A program made the translations under genes and the position numbers. Below the pieces are notes generated by a model that saw nothing but the letters and a program-made list of their open reading frames with translations, ran no database searches and had not been told where the DNA came from. DNA of 64,000 nucleotides, from assembly GCF_004339725.1 (NCBI RefSeq), contig NZ_SMGK01000004.1, positions 248,001 to 312,000 of the forward strand, in the 5' to 3' direction. The stretch comes from Acidipila rosea. GTDB taxonomy: Bacteria; Acidobacteriota; Terriglobia; Terriglobales; Acidobacteriaceae. Every line of letters begins with the position of its first letter. The stretch's first letter is position 1. Shown in pieces: positions 43,251 through 52,699 of this stretch.

Positions 43251-44101
43251 CAGTGAGTTGATCCTGTTGTGCTGGGAGGTTGATGGAGCGATGCATGGCG
43301 ATTACGCTGCCAGGAATAGGCTGCGCGCGCCACGATGCCGGAAAACATGTAGATGAAGGCCATCGTAAAAAGGACCTCCTTTGAGAAGAAAACCATCAGG
43401 TAGATAATCAACCCGATGAGGATGATGAGCCGGAAGGGGCGGCGGCTCGACAAGTTGATTTCCTTGCCGCTCCAGAACCGCCAGGTGCTCACCATCAGGA
43501 AGCCTATGATGCCCACCAGCGCGATCCAGGTGATGGCAAGCCACCAGTTGAAGATCGGCACTCCCCCGAAGAAGTGCACTACAGCCGCTAGAATACCGGC
43601 TGCTGCCGGGATCGGCATTCCCACGAAATACTTGCGATCCGGCCGGCCAGGATTCTTGGGCACGGGGTCGTGACTGATGTTGAAGCGCGCCAAGCGGCTG
43701 GCTCCGCAGAGCAGGAACAGGAAGCAGACAAAGCCTCCGATCTGAACGAGCCGCTGGCGCAGCATCGGATCCATGGTCGCCGGAAGCATGTGAAAGCCCC
43801 AGGTGAATGCCAGAATGCTCGGCGCTACGCCAAAGGTGATGACGTCGGCGAGGGAATCGAGCTCCTTGCCGAATTCACTCGTGGTGTTCGTCATCCGTGC
43901 AATGCGCCCGTCGAGGGCATCAAAGGGGATGGCAAAGCCGATCGCCAAGGCTGCGTAGTCGAAGTGGTGAGGCTCCAGGATAGAGCCCTGCAGGCTCTGA
44001 GTGATGGCATAGTAGCCGGCCGCGATATTGCCTGCAGTGAACATGGACGGGAGCAGGAACATCCCGCGTCTCCGCTGCAGTTGGCGTTTTGAGCCGTTCA
44101 T
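43250..44101 (-). CDS. pssA: CDP-diacylglycerol-serine O-phosphatidyltransferase
   Basis: A 283-residue membrane enzyme making phosphatidylserine from CDP-diacylglycerol and serine. The CDP-alcohol phosphotransferase motif is complete: DGRIARMTNTTSEFGKELD..D near residues 63-86 (DG-x2-AR-x8-G-x3-D-x3-D). About seven membrane segments are seen. It lies between psd and the USG-1-like gene with one-base overlaps (TGATG), so phosphatidylserine synthesis and decarboxylation are coupled. Confidence 0.94.
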   Translation of the reverse strand: MNGSKRQLQRRRGMFLLPSMFTAGNIAAGYYAITQSLQGSILEPHHFDYAALAIGFAIPFDALDGRIARMTNTTSEFGKELDSLADVITFGVAPSILAFTWGFHMLPATMDPMLRQRLVQIGGFVCFLFLLCGASRLARFNISHDPVPKNPGRPDRKYFVGMPIPAAAGILAAVVHFFGGVPIFNWWLAITWIALVGIIGFLMVSTWRFWSGKEINLSSRRPFRLIILIGLIIYLMVFFSKEVLFTMAFIYMFSGIVARAAYSWQRNRHASLHQPPSTTGSTH

Positions 44102-44766
44102 CAGGCGAGCGACTCCGCCAGCATGGCATCATCCACTCCCGACACGCCGTTAGGTATCTCAGCCAGCACAGTGGAGGCTCCTTTGACCGTATCGCCCATT
44201 TTGATCCGTGTAAGGGCATTCGACGGCAGCATTACGTCCACTCTGGAGCCGAACTTGATGAGACCCACGCGCTGGCCTCTCTGGAGCCTGTCTCCAGTCT
44301 TGTAATTGAATACGATACGGCGGGCGAGCAGGCCGGCGATCATCTTAAAGGAGACGCTGTATCCTTCATCCGAATCCAGAACGACCCGCATCTGCTCGTT
44401 TTTCTCCGCGGAGTCGGGGTTGAGGGCATTGAGGTAAAGACCCTTTTGATAAGTCACGTTGCGTAGTACGCCGGAGGAGGGTGAGCGGTTCACGTGAACG
44501 TTGAAAACGCTCAGAAAGATGCTGATGTGAATGCGCTCCCCCTCAGGCGTGCGAACACGTTCCAGGCGGGTGACTTTGCCGTCCGCGGGCGAGATGATCA
44601 ACCCCGGCTCCTGCGGCGTTTGACGCTCGGGATCGCGGAAAAACCAGAGGAAGAAAGCCGCCAGCAGGAGTGGAAACACCGGCCACGCCAAGCTGCCCGT
44701 CAGAAACCAAACGAGCACAGCGACCGCAATCAAGGCTAATCCGTAGAAGTATCCGTCACGTACCAT
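44101..44766 (-). CDS. psd: Phosphatidylserine decarboxylase, short type
   Basis: About 221 residues from the ATG at 44766 ([16 protein letters not shown] six bases upstream); a longer start at 44838 is open but weak. N-terminal membrane segments ([33 protein letters not shown]) anchor it. The catalytic self-cleavage site is in IKFGSRVDV, where the Ser of the GS pair becomes the pyruvoyl group. Conserved ISPADGKV and [14 protein letters not shown] are present. It converts phosphatidylserine to phosphatidylethanolamine in the inner membrane. The stop overlaps the pssA start. Confidence 0.93.
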   Translation of the reverse strand: MVRDGYFYGLALIAVAVLVWFLTGSLAWPVFPLLLAAFFLWFFRDPERQTPQEPGLIISPADGKVTRLERVRTPEGERIHISIFLSVFNVHVNRSPSSGVLRNVTYQKGLYLNALNPDSAEKNEQMRVVLDSDEGYSVSFKMIAGLLARRIVFNYKTGDRLQRGQRVGLIKFGSRVDVMLPSNALTRIKMGDTVKGASTVLAEIPNGVSGVDDAMLAESLA

Positions 44767-44848
44767 GGGAAGTCCCCTCATTATAGGTTCTTCGCCATTT
44801 TCGCGCAGAACTCCCCCTTTGCCAGGGGCCGTACTCAAGGACTACAGG

Positions 44849-45070
44849 TCAGGCTACGTTGTAAACGTTCTGCGGGGGCTGTCGATGGGCCATCAGCCTG
44901 TCTTTCACCTGAAGCTTGAGTTTTTTAAGGCGGGTCTCTTCGAGTTGTTCTTCGGCGGAGAGGTAGGGCTTCTGGAGCAGAGTCTCGAGCTGTTCGGAGT
45001 AGCGTCTGTGTTGCTCCTCCAGTTGGCGGAGTTCGCTGGTCGGCGAGGTAAAGCTTACTTCTGTATCCAT
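44849..45070 (-). CDS. DUF465 (YdcH-like) small protein
   Basis: A 73-residue helical protein. LEEQHRRYSEQLETLLQKPY followed by LSAEEQLEETRLKKLKLQVKDR is the DUF465 pattern of two long helices. The start has a perfect AGGAGGTCAAC site. Function is unknown. It lies between psd and rimI on the same strand, possibly as its own unit. Confidence 0.88.
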   Translation of the reverse strand: MDTEVSFTSPTSELRQLEEQHRRYSEQLETLLQKPYLSAEEQLEETRLKKLKLQVKDRLMAHRQPPQNVYNVA

Positions 45071-45133
45071 GTTGACCTCCTGTTACTGAGACGATTAACG
45101 CTAGCACCGGGAAGCCTGGTTGTAACGAACTTT

Positions 45134-45601
45134 TTATTTCGAATGGTCGCTGAGGGGCTCGATTCCCATGAGGATGGCGTCCTCATCAGGGTGGCTGTAA
45201 TACCCTCTGCGCACCCCCTCCCGCTGGAGCCCTGCCTGCTGATATAGGAGGATAGCCGGGAGATTGGAAGCGCGCACCTCAAGCTGCAGACGTAGCGCGC
45301 CGTGGGAGGCGGCCCACTGGAGAGCTGAGTTCAGCAGGGCCGCTCCAATGCCACGCCGCTGCGCCTTCGGGGCGACGGCGATCGACTCCAACTCGCAAAT
45401 TTCCGCGACGAGGCGGGCGATGACAAACCCTGCAATCTGCTCCTCGAGCTCCGCGACGAGGCAGCAGGTAGGCACAGCGGAGTTAACCAGCAGGGATTCA
45501 TACTGTGCCAGGCTCCACTGCGGAGCCTGGGGGCTGCTCCGGGCGAGACGGGAAACTGCTTCCAGATCGGCTGGCAAGGCGGCGCGGAGGAGGAAGCTCA
45601 A
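45134..45601 (-). CDS. rimI: Ribosomal-protein-alanine N-acetyltransferase RimI-like
   Basis: A 155-residue GNAT acetyltransferase. The acetyl-CoA loop is visible in IAVAPKAQRRGIGAALL, and EVRASNLPAILLYQQAGL is the RimI-type C-terminal block. It starts with TTG overlapping the tsaB stop (TTGA); no ATG fits. It probably acetylates the N-terminus of protein S18 or a similar target. The tsaB-rimI pairing is common in bacteria. Confidence 0.87.
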   Translation of the reverse strand: MSFLLRAALPADLEAVSRLARSSPQAPQWSLAQYESLLVNSAVPTCCLVAELEEQIAGFVIARLVAEICELESIAVAPKAQRRGIGAALLNSALQWAASHGALRLQLEVRASNLPAILLYQQAGLQREGVRRGYYSHPDEDAILMGIEPLSDHSK

Positions 45602-46263
45602 GGGTGCTGCTCTGCAGGCTGGGCCGGGGCCTTTGGCCGGGCAAATAGTTCCGCGTCGGATCGTCTGAGGTAGTTGCCATCGAGGGTTGCGGGATTGTCG
45701 AAACTGCCTGCACGATATCGTTCCACCGCAAGGATGAGCGCATCAACGGCGAGCGGGGTTTCCACGCGAATCAGGCAGGGCTGGACCTCGGCATCTACAC
45801 CGAGGCCGAAAGGAATGTCTTCGCAGATGGCAATCTGCCCGGAGGCGCCTGAGATGTGCTCGCGAATCGTGTCTGCAGTGGCGAGGAATTCCTTGCCGTT
45901 ACTGCTGAAGTAGAACTCCCCCCGGCCAGCGTCAAGCGCTGCATGCCGTGTCCCGGCTTTGCGCGCCAGCACGTCAAGCCGGGAGATGGCGATCAGCGGC
46001 GTACTCCATGCCTCAGCCAACGCCTTTGCTGCGCTTACACCTACGCGTACGCCGGTAAAGCTACCCGGGCCATTCACGGCGGCGATGGCATCGGGCCTGC
46101 TGCCGCCGAGTGCTTCTTTAATGCGAGGAACGAGCACAGCGGCGTAGGTTCTGCCCGCAAGAACCGCATCTGCGACGACCTGAACCTGGTCCCCGGAGAT
46201 ACGCGCCACTGCGATGCTTCCTGTTGTGCCGCAGGTGTCGATTGCGAGCAGGAGCTTAGACAT
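45598..46263 (-). CDS. tsaB: tRNA t6A threonylcarbamoyl protein TsaB
   Basis: A 221-residue protein from the ATG at 46263, where MSKLLLAIDTCGTTGSIAVARI is the ASKHA-fold start of TsaB; the frame is open further up but that part is shadow of the epimerase. AAVNGPGSFTGVRVGVSAAKALAEA is the family signature, quoted here in part: NGPGSFTGVRVG. With TsaD and TsaE it makes N6-threonylcarbamoyladenosine at tRNA position 37. Its start lies inside the end of mce (eight-base overlap), and its stop overlaps rimI. Confidence 0.92.
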   Translation of the reverse strand: MSKLLLAIDTCGTTGSIAVARISGDQVQVVADAVLAGRTYAAVLVPRIKEALGGSRPDAIAAVNGPGSFTGVRVGVSAAKALAEAWSTPLIAISRLDVLARKAGTRHAALDAGRGEFYFSSNGKEFLATADTIREHISGASGQIAICEDIPFGLGVDAEVQPCLIRVETPLAVDALILAVERYRAGSFDNPATLDGNYLRRSDAELFARPKAPAQPAEQHP

Positions 46264-46663
46264 CGGAGATAGAGTCCTGACAGATTTCGACGAGCACCCC
46301 GCCTGCGCTCGAGGGGTGGATAAAGAAGTAGAGGTGGCCGCCGGCGCCGATCTGGATATCTTCCGAGACAAGGCGAATGCCCTTGCTTTTCAGGGATTCA
46401 AGCGTAGTCGAGATGTCATCAACATGGAGCGCAATGTGATGCAATCCTTCGCCGCGCTTCGCGAGAAACCGTCCTACCGGCGAATCCTCGGCTGTCGGTT
46501 CAAGCAGCTCGATGCGGCTCTCATCAACGGGGATCATGGCCGTGCGGACCTGCTCGTGCTCGACTGTTTCCATGTTCAGCACACGCATGCCCAGCGCTTC
46601 GTAGAGGCTACGCGCAGATGCGATGCTCTTCACTGCAATTCCGATATGGTCGATCTTCGCCAT
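46256..46663 (-). CDS. mce: Methylmalonyl-CoA epimerase
   Basis: A 135-residue VOC-fold metal enzyme. IDHIGIAVKSIASARSLYEAL with the first His, HHIALHVDDI and LVEICQ supply the metal-binding His and Glu residues of the family. It interconverts the R and S forms of methylmalonyl-CoA in propionate and odd-chain metabolism. The ATG follows the meaB stop with no gap and has AGGAGAAG upstream. No mutase subunit gene is present in the window. Confidence 0.92.
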   Translation of the reverse strand: MAKIDHIGIAVKSIASARSLYEALGMRVLNMETVEHEQVRTAMIPVDESRIELLEPTAEDSPVGRFLAKRGEGLHHIALHVDDISTTLESLKSKGIRLVSEDIQIGAGGHLYFFIHPSSAGGVLVEICQDSISDV

Positions 46664-47632
46664 TTACTTCTCCTGTTCCTTCTCGGGCACAAACATATTT
46701 TGAATGAGGCGGGGTACCAGACGATAGGGGTCTTTCTGCCCTTTATTGGCCTGGGTGGCGTAGTCATCGAGTTGATTGGATGAGATTCCGTGCGCACGCA
46801 CCTGCTTCAGAAGAGCCTCCCGCATCATTTCTTCGATGCGCTCTCGCCAGCGTGCGATCCTGCGCCGCTCAAACTCTCCGCTCTGGAGGAACGCAGTGCG
46901 TGCGATCTCGATCTGCTCTGCAAGTGCATCGACACCCTCGCCGGTAGAGGCTACGGTTCGTACTACGGGAGCAACCCAGTCGCCGTGATGCGACGCGAGC
47001 GACTGCATGGCGCGGACCTCCTTTTCGATGCGGTCTGTGCCTTCGCGGTCTGCTTTATTGATGACAAAGATGTCGGCAATCTCCATAATGCCTGCCTTGA
47101 TGCTCTGCACGTCGTCGCCCATGCCCGGAACGAGAACGACCAGGGTGATATCGGCCAGCCGCACGATGTTGATCTCGTCCTGGCCGACTCCGACCGTTTC
47201 TATGAGAATCGTGTCGCGGCCGCTGGCTTCGATTACCGAGACAACATCTGCGGTGGCCCGCGCGAGGCCTCCGAGCGCTCCCCGCGTAGCCATTGAGCGG
47301 ACATAAATGCCGGGGTCTGCAACGCGCTCCTGCATGCGGATGCGGTCGCCTAGAATTGCGCCTCCGGTGAACGGGCTTGTTGGATCAACGGCGAGAACGC
47401 CGATGCGCTGATTGAGCTTGCGATAATGGCGGGCGAGGCGATCGACCAGGGTGCTCTTGCCCGCTCCGGGAGCGCCGGTGATGCCTATGCGGAGAGCGCT
47501 GCCAGTGTAGGGAAAGCAGGCAGAAAGAAGATCCGCTGCCAGTGGAGCGTCATTTTCAACCAGGGACACCGCGCGGGCGAGCGCGCGGATGTCGCCCGCG
47601 CGCAATCGCTCGACAAGGGTTGTCGCGTCCAA
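46664..47632 (-). CDS. meaB: Methylmalonyl-CoA mutase-associated GTPase MeaB
   Basis: A 322-residue G3E-family GTPase. The Walker A is GITGAPGAGKSTLVDRL near 50-66; VGVGQDEINI and the NKADREG base-specificity motif follow. MeaB protects and reactivates the adenosylcobalamin-dependent methylmalonyl-CoA mutase. The start is TTG at 47632, three bases after the DUF885 stop. The following gene is mce, the next enzyme of the same route, which confirms the call. Confidence 0.93.
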   Translation of the reverse strand: MDATTLVERLRAGDIRALARAVSLVENDAPLAADLLSACFPYTGSALRIGITGAPGAGKSTLVDRLARHYRKLNQRIGVLAVDPTSPFTGGAILGDRIRMQERVADPGIYVRSMATRGALGGLARATADVVSVIEASGRDTILIETVGVGQDEINIVRLADITLVVLVPGMGDDVQSIKAGIMEIADIFVINKADREGTDRIEKEVRAMQSLASHHGDWVAPVVRTVASTGEGVDALAEQIEIARTAFLQSGEFERRRIARWRERIEEMMREALLKQVRAHGISSNQLDDYATQANKGQKDPYRLVPRLIQNMFVPEKEQEK

Positions 47633-47635
47633 GAT

Positions 47636-49411
47636 CTAAGCACCCTGCTGCGATGGAATGAACTCTTCCATCACCGCTTTACGCATGAGGTCGGGTGGCA
47701 GCAGGCCCTGCGAGAGGATGAAATCGTGAAACTTCTTCTGGTCGAACTTCGGGCCTAGTTTTGCCTGCGTGTCTTTTCGTAACTGCAATAGTTTCGTATA
47801 GCCGTAGAAGTAGGAGTTTGCCTGTCCCGGCATGCGGAAGGTGTAGCGCTCTACCTCCTGGTTGGCAAAGGGAACCGAAAAGACGCAGTCCTGCGTCAGC
47901 ACCTTCATTGCATCCGCGGGTTGTATCTTGCCCATCTGCAGTTCAGGATCGAGAAATGCGCGGGCTGCGCGCAGCAGGCGGAACTGCAGCGAGATTAATT
48001 GCCCATCGAGGGGCATGTAGGGTTGCGTGATGTATTCGGCATAGAGTCCCCAGCCCTCAACGTTCGTTGAGTTGAATGCGTAAAGGGCGCGAGCGAGCGA
48101 GACGCCGTGCTCCACCATCGAGTCAAACTGTAGCTCATGGCCCGGGCGTGCTTCGTGCGCGATCAGCGTCCATGCAGCTGCGCCGAAGGTGTAGTCGTCT
48201 ACCTTCTGGCTCTTACCCGATCCCGCGCCGGAGGGCATGTTGAGCGGCAGCACGAATTCGCCCTGCTGTCCGGTGTTATTAAGAAGTGGCGGCGGGTCCA
48301 TGTGTGGCGCGGGCTCCTGCGCGCTCTCGGCTGGCGTGCCGAGACGGATGCGTGCGGGCCGATTGGGCAGGCTGACGAGCCTATTTGTAACTATGATTGT
48401 TTCAATATCCTTAAGCCGCTGTTTATAGTAGGGCAGAATTGCGTCGCCTGTGATCTGGTCCTGCTTCAAATGGCGAATGACATCGCGATAGTCTGTCTGC
48501 TGCCAGCCATGTTGCTTGGCCACTTGTGCGGCGATGGTTTGCATCTCCGCCTGGTATTCCGTGAACGCCTTGTGGCCCATGGCAGCGATCTGCGCAGGTG
48601 GAATATCGATGCCGTAGCTCTCAAGATCGAGCGCGTATTCCGCCGGCGGAAGCCGGAAGTCAGTGCGCGCCTTGGGTAGTAACTGCTTGCGGACCCACGC
48701 GTCGTAGTCCGTCAGCTCCGTCTTAAGCTTCGCGTAGGGTGCCTCCCATCCCGTGATGCCGTACTGTTTGAAGAGCGCAGGAATGCCGTCGAGATACATC
48801 GCGTTTCGTGCAAGATCAGTTTCAATCCTGGCCTTGGCCGGATAGATCATGCCTAGCTTGGCCATCTGCTCTTCTGTGCGCTGTTTGAGCAGGTCGCTGA
48901 TGGGCTGGTAACCGGGCTCGAGCCCGGCATATTTACGCAGCCGGACGAGCGCAGCCTTGCGACGGTCGGCGGCCACCTGGTCATCGAGCAGCGAGCGCAG
49001 GCCGCTAAAGACGTAGCTGCTCGCGTTGAGATACGGCACTTCGTGCGCTTCCGAGTAGTCATGCTGCTTGAGTTCAAGCTGGATGCTGTGGATCAGGATA
49101 TGCAGGTCTTCTGCAACATATTTGTTCTTCTCTTTTGGCAGTGCCGCTTCATACTTGGCGAGCACTGCTCTGGTCTCCGCGATCTCCTTGTCCTCGTCGG
49201 CCTTCGTGGGCTGGGCAATCAGCGGATCATAATGGCTGAGCCCTTCAGAGGAGGCGTCTTCCGGTTCATGCTCCTTACTGATGTCGATCAGGAGTTCCGT
49301 ATACTGATTGCTCTTCGTGATCCAGCTTCTGTCAGTAGGATTGGGAGCGGTCTGCGCGAGACAGGGTGCTGCAACAGTGAGAGCCAGCACGGCGGCGAAT
49401 TTCTTCAGCAA
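47636..49411 (-). CDS. DUF885 exported peptidase-like protein
   Basis: A 591-residue protein with a signal peptide (FAAVLALTVAAPCLAQ). The metal-binding-like motif HEARPGHELQ is in the C-terminal half, followed by NVEGWGLYAEYIT, both diagnostic of the DUF885 family, thought to be metallopeptidases. It starts TTG with AGGAG seven bases before. It probably acts in the periplasm on peptides. The SodC gene is divergent from it. Confidence 0.88.
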   Translation of the reverse strand: MLKKFAAVLALTVAAPCLAQTAPNPTDRSWITKSNQYTELLIDISKEHEPEDASSEGLSHYDPLIAQPTKADEDKEIAETRAVLAKYEAALPKEKNKYVAEDLHILIHSIQLELKQHDYSEAHEVPYLNASSYVFSGLRSLLDDQVAADRRKAALVRLRKYAGLEPGYQPISDLLKQRTEEQMAKLGMIYPAKARIETDLARNAMYLDGIPALFKQYGITGWEAPYAKLKTELTDYDAWVRKQLLPKARTDFRLPPAEYALDLESYGIDIPPAQIAAMGHKAFTEYQAEMQTIAAQVAKQHGWQQTDYRDVIRHLKQDQITGDAILPYYKQRLKDIETIIVTNRLVSLPNRPARIRLGTPAESAQEPAPHMDPPPLLNNTGQQGEFVLPLNMPSGAGSGKSQKVDDYTFGAAAWTLIAHEARPGHELQFDSMVEHGVSLARALYAFNSTNVEGWGLYAEYITQPYMPLDGQLISLQFRLLRAARAFLDPELQMGKIQPADAMKVLTQDCVFSVPFANQEVERYTFRMPGQANSYFYGYTKLLQLRKDTQAKLGPKFDQKKFHDFILSQGLLPPDLMRKAVMEEFIPSQQGA

Positions 49412-49545
49412 GTGATATCTCCTGAAATAGATACGACTTCACCAGCATAGTACGCGGCCCGGCTTCGGCATAACAGGGAACTGTTCGTGTATGCTTTGTG
49501 CCGTGCCTGGGATGGCTTCCTGTCCGAGGCCCTAAGAGGGAACAA

Positions 49546-50097
49546 ATGAAGACGACAGGGAAATACCTTGTGGCGATTTTGTCCTGCGCTATCGCAATGC
49601 CGATAGTGGCTCAGAGCGCAGCACCCAGGCGCGTGAAAGTTGAGATAAAGACCTCCAGCGGAGAAGATGCGGGTAGCGCGACTCTGATGGAAACGAAAGC
49701 CGGTGTTCAAATCAGGCTCGCCCTGAAGAATTTGCCGCCCGGCGAACATGCCATTCATATCCATCAGAATGCGAAGTGCGATCCTCCGGACTTCACCTCC
49801 GCGGGCGGACACTTCAATCCTGCAGACAAGAAGCATGGCATCAAGAATCCTGAGGGTCATCACAATGGAGACCTGCCTGAGAACCTCACGGTTGGGCCGA
49901 ACGGCAAAGTGAAAACTCACATTCTCGCCGCAGATGTGACGTTGGCGCCGGGGGCTGCCAACTCGGTGTTTGCAAATGGCGGCACATCGATTGTGATTCA
50001 TGACAAGGCAGACGACATGATGACCGATCCTACCGGCAATGCAGGCGCGCGCATTGCCTGCGGCACGATCACCATGCCTCAGTCCATGCCGATGTAG
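49546..50097 (+). CDS. sodC: Cu/Zn superoxide dismutase
   Basis: A 183-residue exported enzyme from the ATG at 49546 (AAGAGGG ribosome site), with a signal ending MPIVAQS. Copper/zinc ligands are visible: [33 protein letters not shown] and [10 protein letters not shown]. The cysteines in NAKCDPP and RIACGTI form the structural disulfide. It turns superoxide to peroxide and oxygen in the periplasm. It is a single-gene unit, divergent from DUF885. Confidence 0.95.
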   Translation: MKTTGKYLVAILSCAIAMPIVAQSAAPRRVKVEIKTSSGEDAGSATLMETKAGVQIRLALKNLPPGEHAIHIHQNAKCDPPDFTSAGGHFNPADKKHGIKNPEGHHNGDLPENLTVGPNGKVKTHILAADVTLAPGAANSVFANGGTSIVIHDKADDMMTDPTGNAGARIACGTITMPQSMPM

Positions 50098-50122
50098 CAG
50101 GACCGGCCAACGTCGAGGCAGC

Positions 50123-51316
50123 TCAGCCGCGCGACGGGCTAACCTTGAGGATCTCCCGCGCGATGACCATTCGCTGAATCTCGCTGGTACCTTCGCCAAT
50201 GGTGCAGAGTTTGACGTCGCGATAGAACTTCTCTGCCGGATAGTCTTTGATGAAGCCGTAGCCGCCGTGAAGCTGCACGGCTTCGTCACAGATCTTCACC
50301 GCGACTTCGCTGGCCTTGAGCTTTGCCATGGAGGACTCGCGCGTCACCTTGTGGCCGGCGTCCTTGAGTACTGCTGCGCGCTGCGTCAGCAGGCGCGCGG
50401 CGTCGAGTTCAGTGGCCATGTCGGCCAGCTTCCATTGAATACCCTGAAATTCAGCAATGGCCTTACCGAACTGGCGGCGTTCTTTTACATACTTCAGCGA
50501 TGCATCGAGCGCGCCGCGTGCGATGCCGAGGGAGAGCGCCGCGATGGAAATGCGGCCGCCGTCGAGAATGCGCATTGAGTCGACGAAGCCCTCGCCGAGC
50601 TTGCCGAGCAGGTTCGCTTCAGGAATTTCGCAGTCCTCGAAGATCAACTCGGAGGTGTCGCTTGCGCGCAGTCCGAGCTTGTTCTCCTTCTTGCCGGGGC
50701 GAAATCCGGGTGTGCCCTTTTCGACGACGAAGGCCGACAGGCCATGCGTGCCCTGCGCCTTGTCAGTGACGGCGATGACGACGGCGACGTCGGCATAATG
50801 GCCGTTAGTGATAAAGGTCTTGTTGCCGTTGAGTACCCACTTGTCCCTCTTGCGCGTCGCGCTCATGCGCGCGCCCGCTGCGTCTGAGCCGGAGCCGGGC
50901 TCGGTGAGCCCCCACGCGCCGAGCCATTCGCCGCTCGCGAGCTTCGGGATATATTTGCGCCGCTGCTCCTCACTACCCGCGAGAAAGATGTGATTGGAGC
51001 AGAGCGAGTTGTGTGCTGCAACGATGATGCCGATCGAGCCATCGACGGCGGAGAGCTCTTCGATGGCCAGCACATAATCAACATAGCCAAGACCTGCGCC
51101 TCCATACTCAGCCGGAAAGATCATTCCCAGCAGCCCCATCTGGCCAAGCTGCTTAACGACTTCAGAGGGGAACTCGCTTGCTTCATCCCAGCGCATCACG
51201 TTGGGTGCGATTTCTCGCGCTGCAAACTCGCGTACTTCCTTGCGCAGTTGCTCCTGGTCTTCGGTGAGGGTGAAGGGGTAGGTGGACAGGACGGGTTCGA
51301 GGGAAACTGTGCTCAT
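50123..51316 (-). CDS. Acyl-CoA dehydrogenase
   Basis: A 397-residue FAD enzyme from the ATG at 51316, which puts [18 protein letters not shown] at the N-terminus; the frame is open to 51463 but that part lacks homology. [18 protein letters not shown] and [10 protein letters not shown] are acyl-CoA dehydrogenase landmarks, and the catalytic Glu is in [34 protein letters not shown] is the FAD/dimer block. It is likely a short/branched-chain type (butyryl-CoA-like). It is divergent from the GH172 gene. No ETF genes are adjacent. Confidence 0.92.
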   Translation of the reverse strand: MSTVSLEPVLSTYPFTLTEDQEQLRKEVREFAAREIAPNVMRWDEASEFPSEVVKQLGQMGLLGMIFPAEYGGAGLGYVDYVLAIEELSAVDGSIGIIVAAHNSLCSNHIFLAGSEEQRRKYIPKLASGEWLGAWGLTEPGSGSDAAGARMSATRKRDKWVLNGNKTFITNGHYADVAVVIAVTDKAQGTHGLSAFVVEKGTPGFRPGKKENKLGLRASDTSELIFEDCEIPEANLLGKLGEGFVDSMRILDGGRISIAALSLGIARGALDASLKYVKERRQFGKAIAEFQGIQWKLADMATELDAARLLTQRAAVLKDAGHKVTRESSMAKLKASEVAVKICDEAVQLHGGYGFIKDYPAEKFYRDVKLCTIGEGTSEIQRMVIAREILKVSPSRG

Positions 51317-51493
51317 TGAGGCTCCATTGCGAAAACCCATGACAATAGCACCTTCTGTGCACGTTTGTCGCGGGTGTGTTTCATCAAGCCGGAACCTTTG
51401 CGCGGGGGTAGAATCGCCGGGGTCGCCTTTCGTAGCAAAGGTGAACCGTAGACGATTTGACATTCATTCGCGAGAGGTTAGGTCTCATATCCG

Positions 51494-52639
51494 ATGGTTC
51501 ATAAACGGTTTCTACCCTTCCTGTTCCTGTTGACGATATCCGTATACGGCCAGATTCCCAGTTGGATGCCTAACCCTACCCAGCAGCAGACCTATACGCT
51601 GCATCGCTCGTCGAGCCGAGAATCCACTGGCGCCAATGCGGACTATCGCACTCTCACTCCGGGGCAGACAATGACCATTCTCGACGCAGATGGGCCGGGA
51701 GAAATTTCGCACATCTGGTTTACCCTCGATGATCCGGAGCCCTACCACCTGAAGAGGATTGTTCTGCGCATGTACTGGGATGGGGAAAAGAGCCCGAGCG
51801 TTGAAACCCCGATCGGCGATTTCTTTGGACTCGGCAATGGGATCTACTACGCATGGGAATCGGCTGTGCTCTCAGTAGGGAGAGACAGGTCGCTGAATAG
51901 CTATTTCCCGATGCCGTATGCGAAGCACGCGCGCGTCACCATTACCAACGAGGGCAAGCAATCACTCACGCACCTCTACTGGAATATCGATTACCGGGTG
52001 AATGCCCAACCATTGCCTCCGCACACCCTCTACTTCCACGCGCAATACAGGCAGGCGCAGCCTAACCATGGCTGGACAGGCGAGTGGTACGAGAATGGCG
52101 ATCCGATGGTGAACTATCGCCGCAACCTCGACGGCAAAGATAACTACGTCTGGATGGAGGCGCAGGGGCATGGCCAGTTCGTTGGGGTAACTATGTCGAT
52201 CCTCCAGAACCAGGACGGGTGGTGGGGTGAGGGGGACGACATGTTCTTCATCGACGACCCGAGCAAACCGGCAATTATCGGCACCGGCGCAGAGGATTAC
52301 TTTCTAGGAGCATGGGGCTTCGGTGGTCCGTCAGACCTGATGTTGCACGGCGCGCCGGTGGTGGGGAAGGAGTTGGCAGGAGGGCGCTCCAGCGTCTATC
52401 GCTTTCATCTGGACTCGCCCATTCCTTTCACGAAGTCGTTCAAGGCAACGATCGAGCATGGCAACGCCAACCATCGCTCCGACAACTTCTACTCGGTTGC
52501 CTACTGGTACCAGGCCGAGCCTCATATGGCTTTCCCTCCTTTGCCGGACGTGGATGACCGCATTCCTACGCTCGAATTTGTGGGCGGTCCAGGGAACTCG
52601 AAAGGGCAGTACTCGCCGGGAAGTCTGCAGCCGCGATAG
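51494..52639 (+). CDS. DUF2961 / GH172-family exported glycosidase
   Basis: A 381-residue exported protein with a short signal (FLPFLFLLTISVYGQ). Two jelly-roll-like halves carry GPGEISHIWFTLDDPEP, SPSVETPIGDFFGLG and GTGAEDYFLGAWGFGG, the motif set of DUF2961 (GH172). Characterised members are alpha-D-fructofuranosidases or D-arabinofuranosidases. It probably hydrolyses furanose glycans outside the cytoplasm. It stands alone; a strong hairpin follows. Confidence 0.88.
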   Translation: MVHKRFLPFLFLLTISVYGQIPSWMPNPTQQQTYTLHRSSSRESTGANADYRTLTPGQTMTILDADGPGEISHIWFTLDDPEPYHLKRIVLRMYWDGEKSPSVETPIGDFFGLGNGIYYAWESAVLSVGRDRSLNSYFPMPYAKHARVTITNEGKQSLTHLYWNIDYRVNAQPLPPHTLYFHAQYRQAQPNHGWTGEWYENGDPMVNYRRNLDGKDNYVWMEAQGHGQFVGVTMSILQNQDGWWGEGDDMFFIDDPSKPAIIGTGAEDYFLGAWGFGGPSDLMLHGAPVVGKELAGGRSSVYRFHLDSPIPFTKSFKATIEHGNANHRSDNFYSVAYWYQAEPHMAFPPLPDVDDRIPTLEFVGGPGNSKGQYSPGSLQPR

Positions 52640-52669
52640 GGATTCAATGCTCTTGGAGTGTTGCCGCTT

Positions 52670-52698
52670 TTCGCCGCGAGCTGTTCGCTCGCGGCGAA
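52670..52698. terminator. 12-base-pair hairpin between convergent genes
   Basis: TTCGCCGCGAGC (52670-52681) pairs perfectly with GCTCGCGGCGAA (52687-52698), loop TGTTC. It lies between the GH172 stop and the Dph6-like stop. No T run follows on either strand, but the position suggests a shared terminator. Confidence 0.5.
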
Positions 52699-52699
52699 A

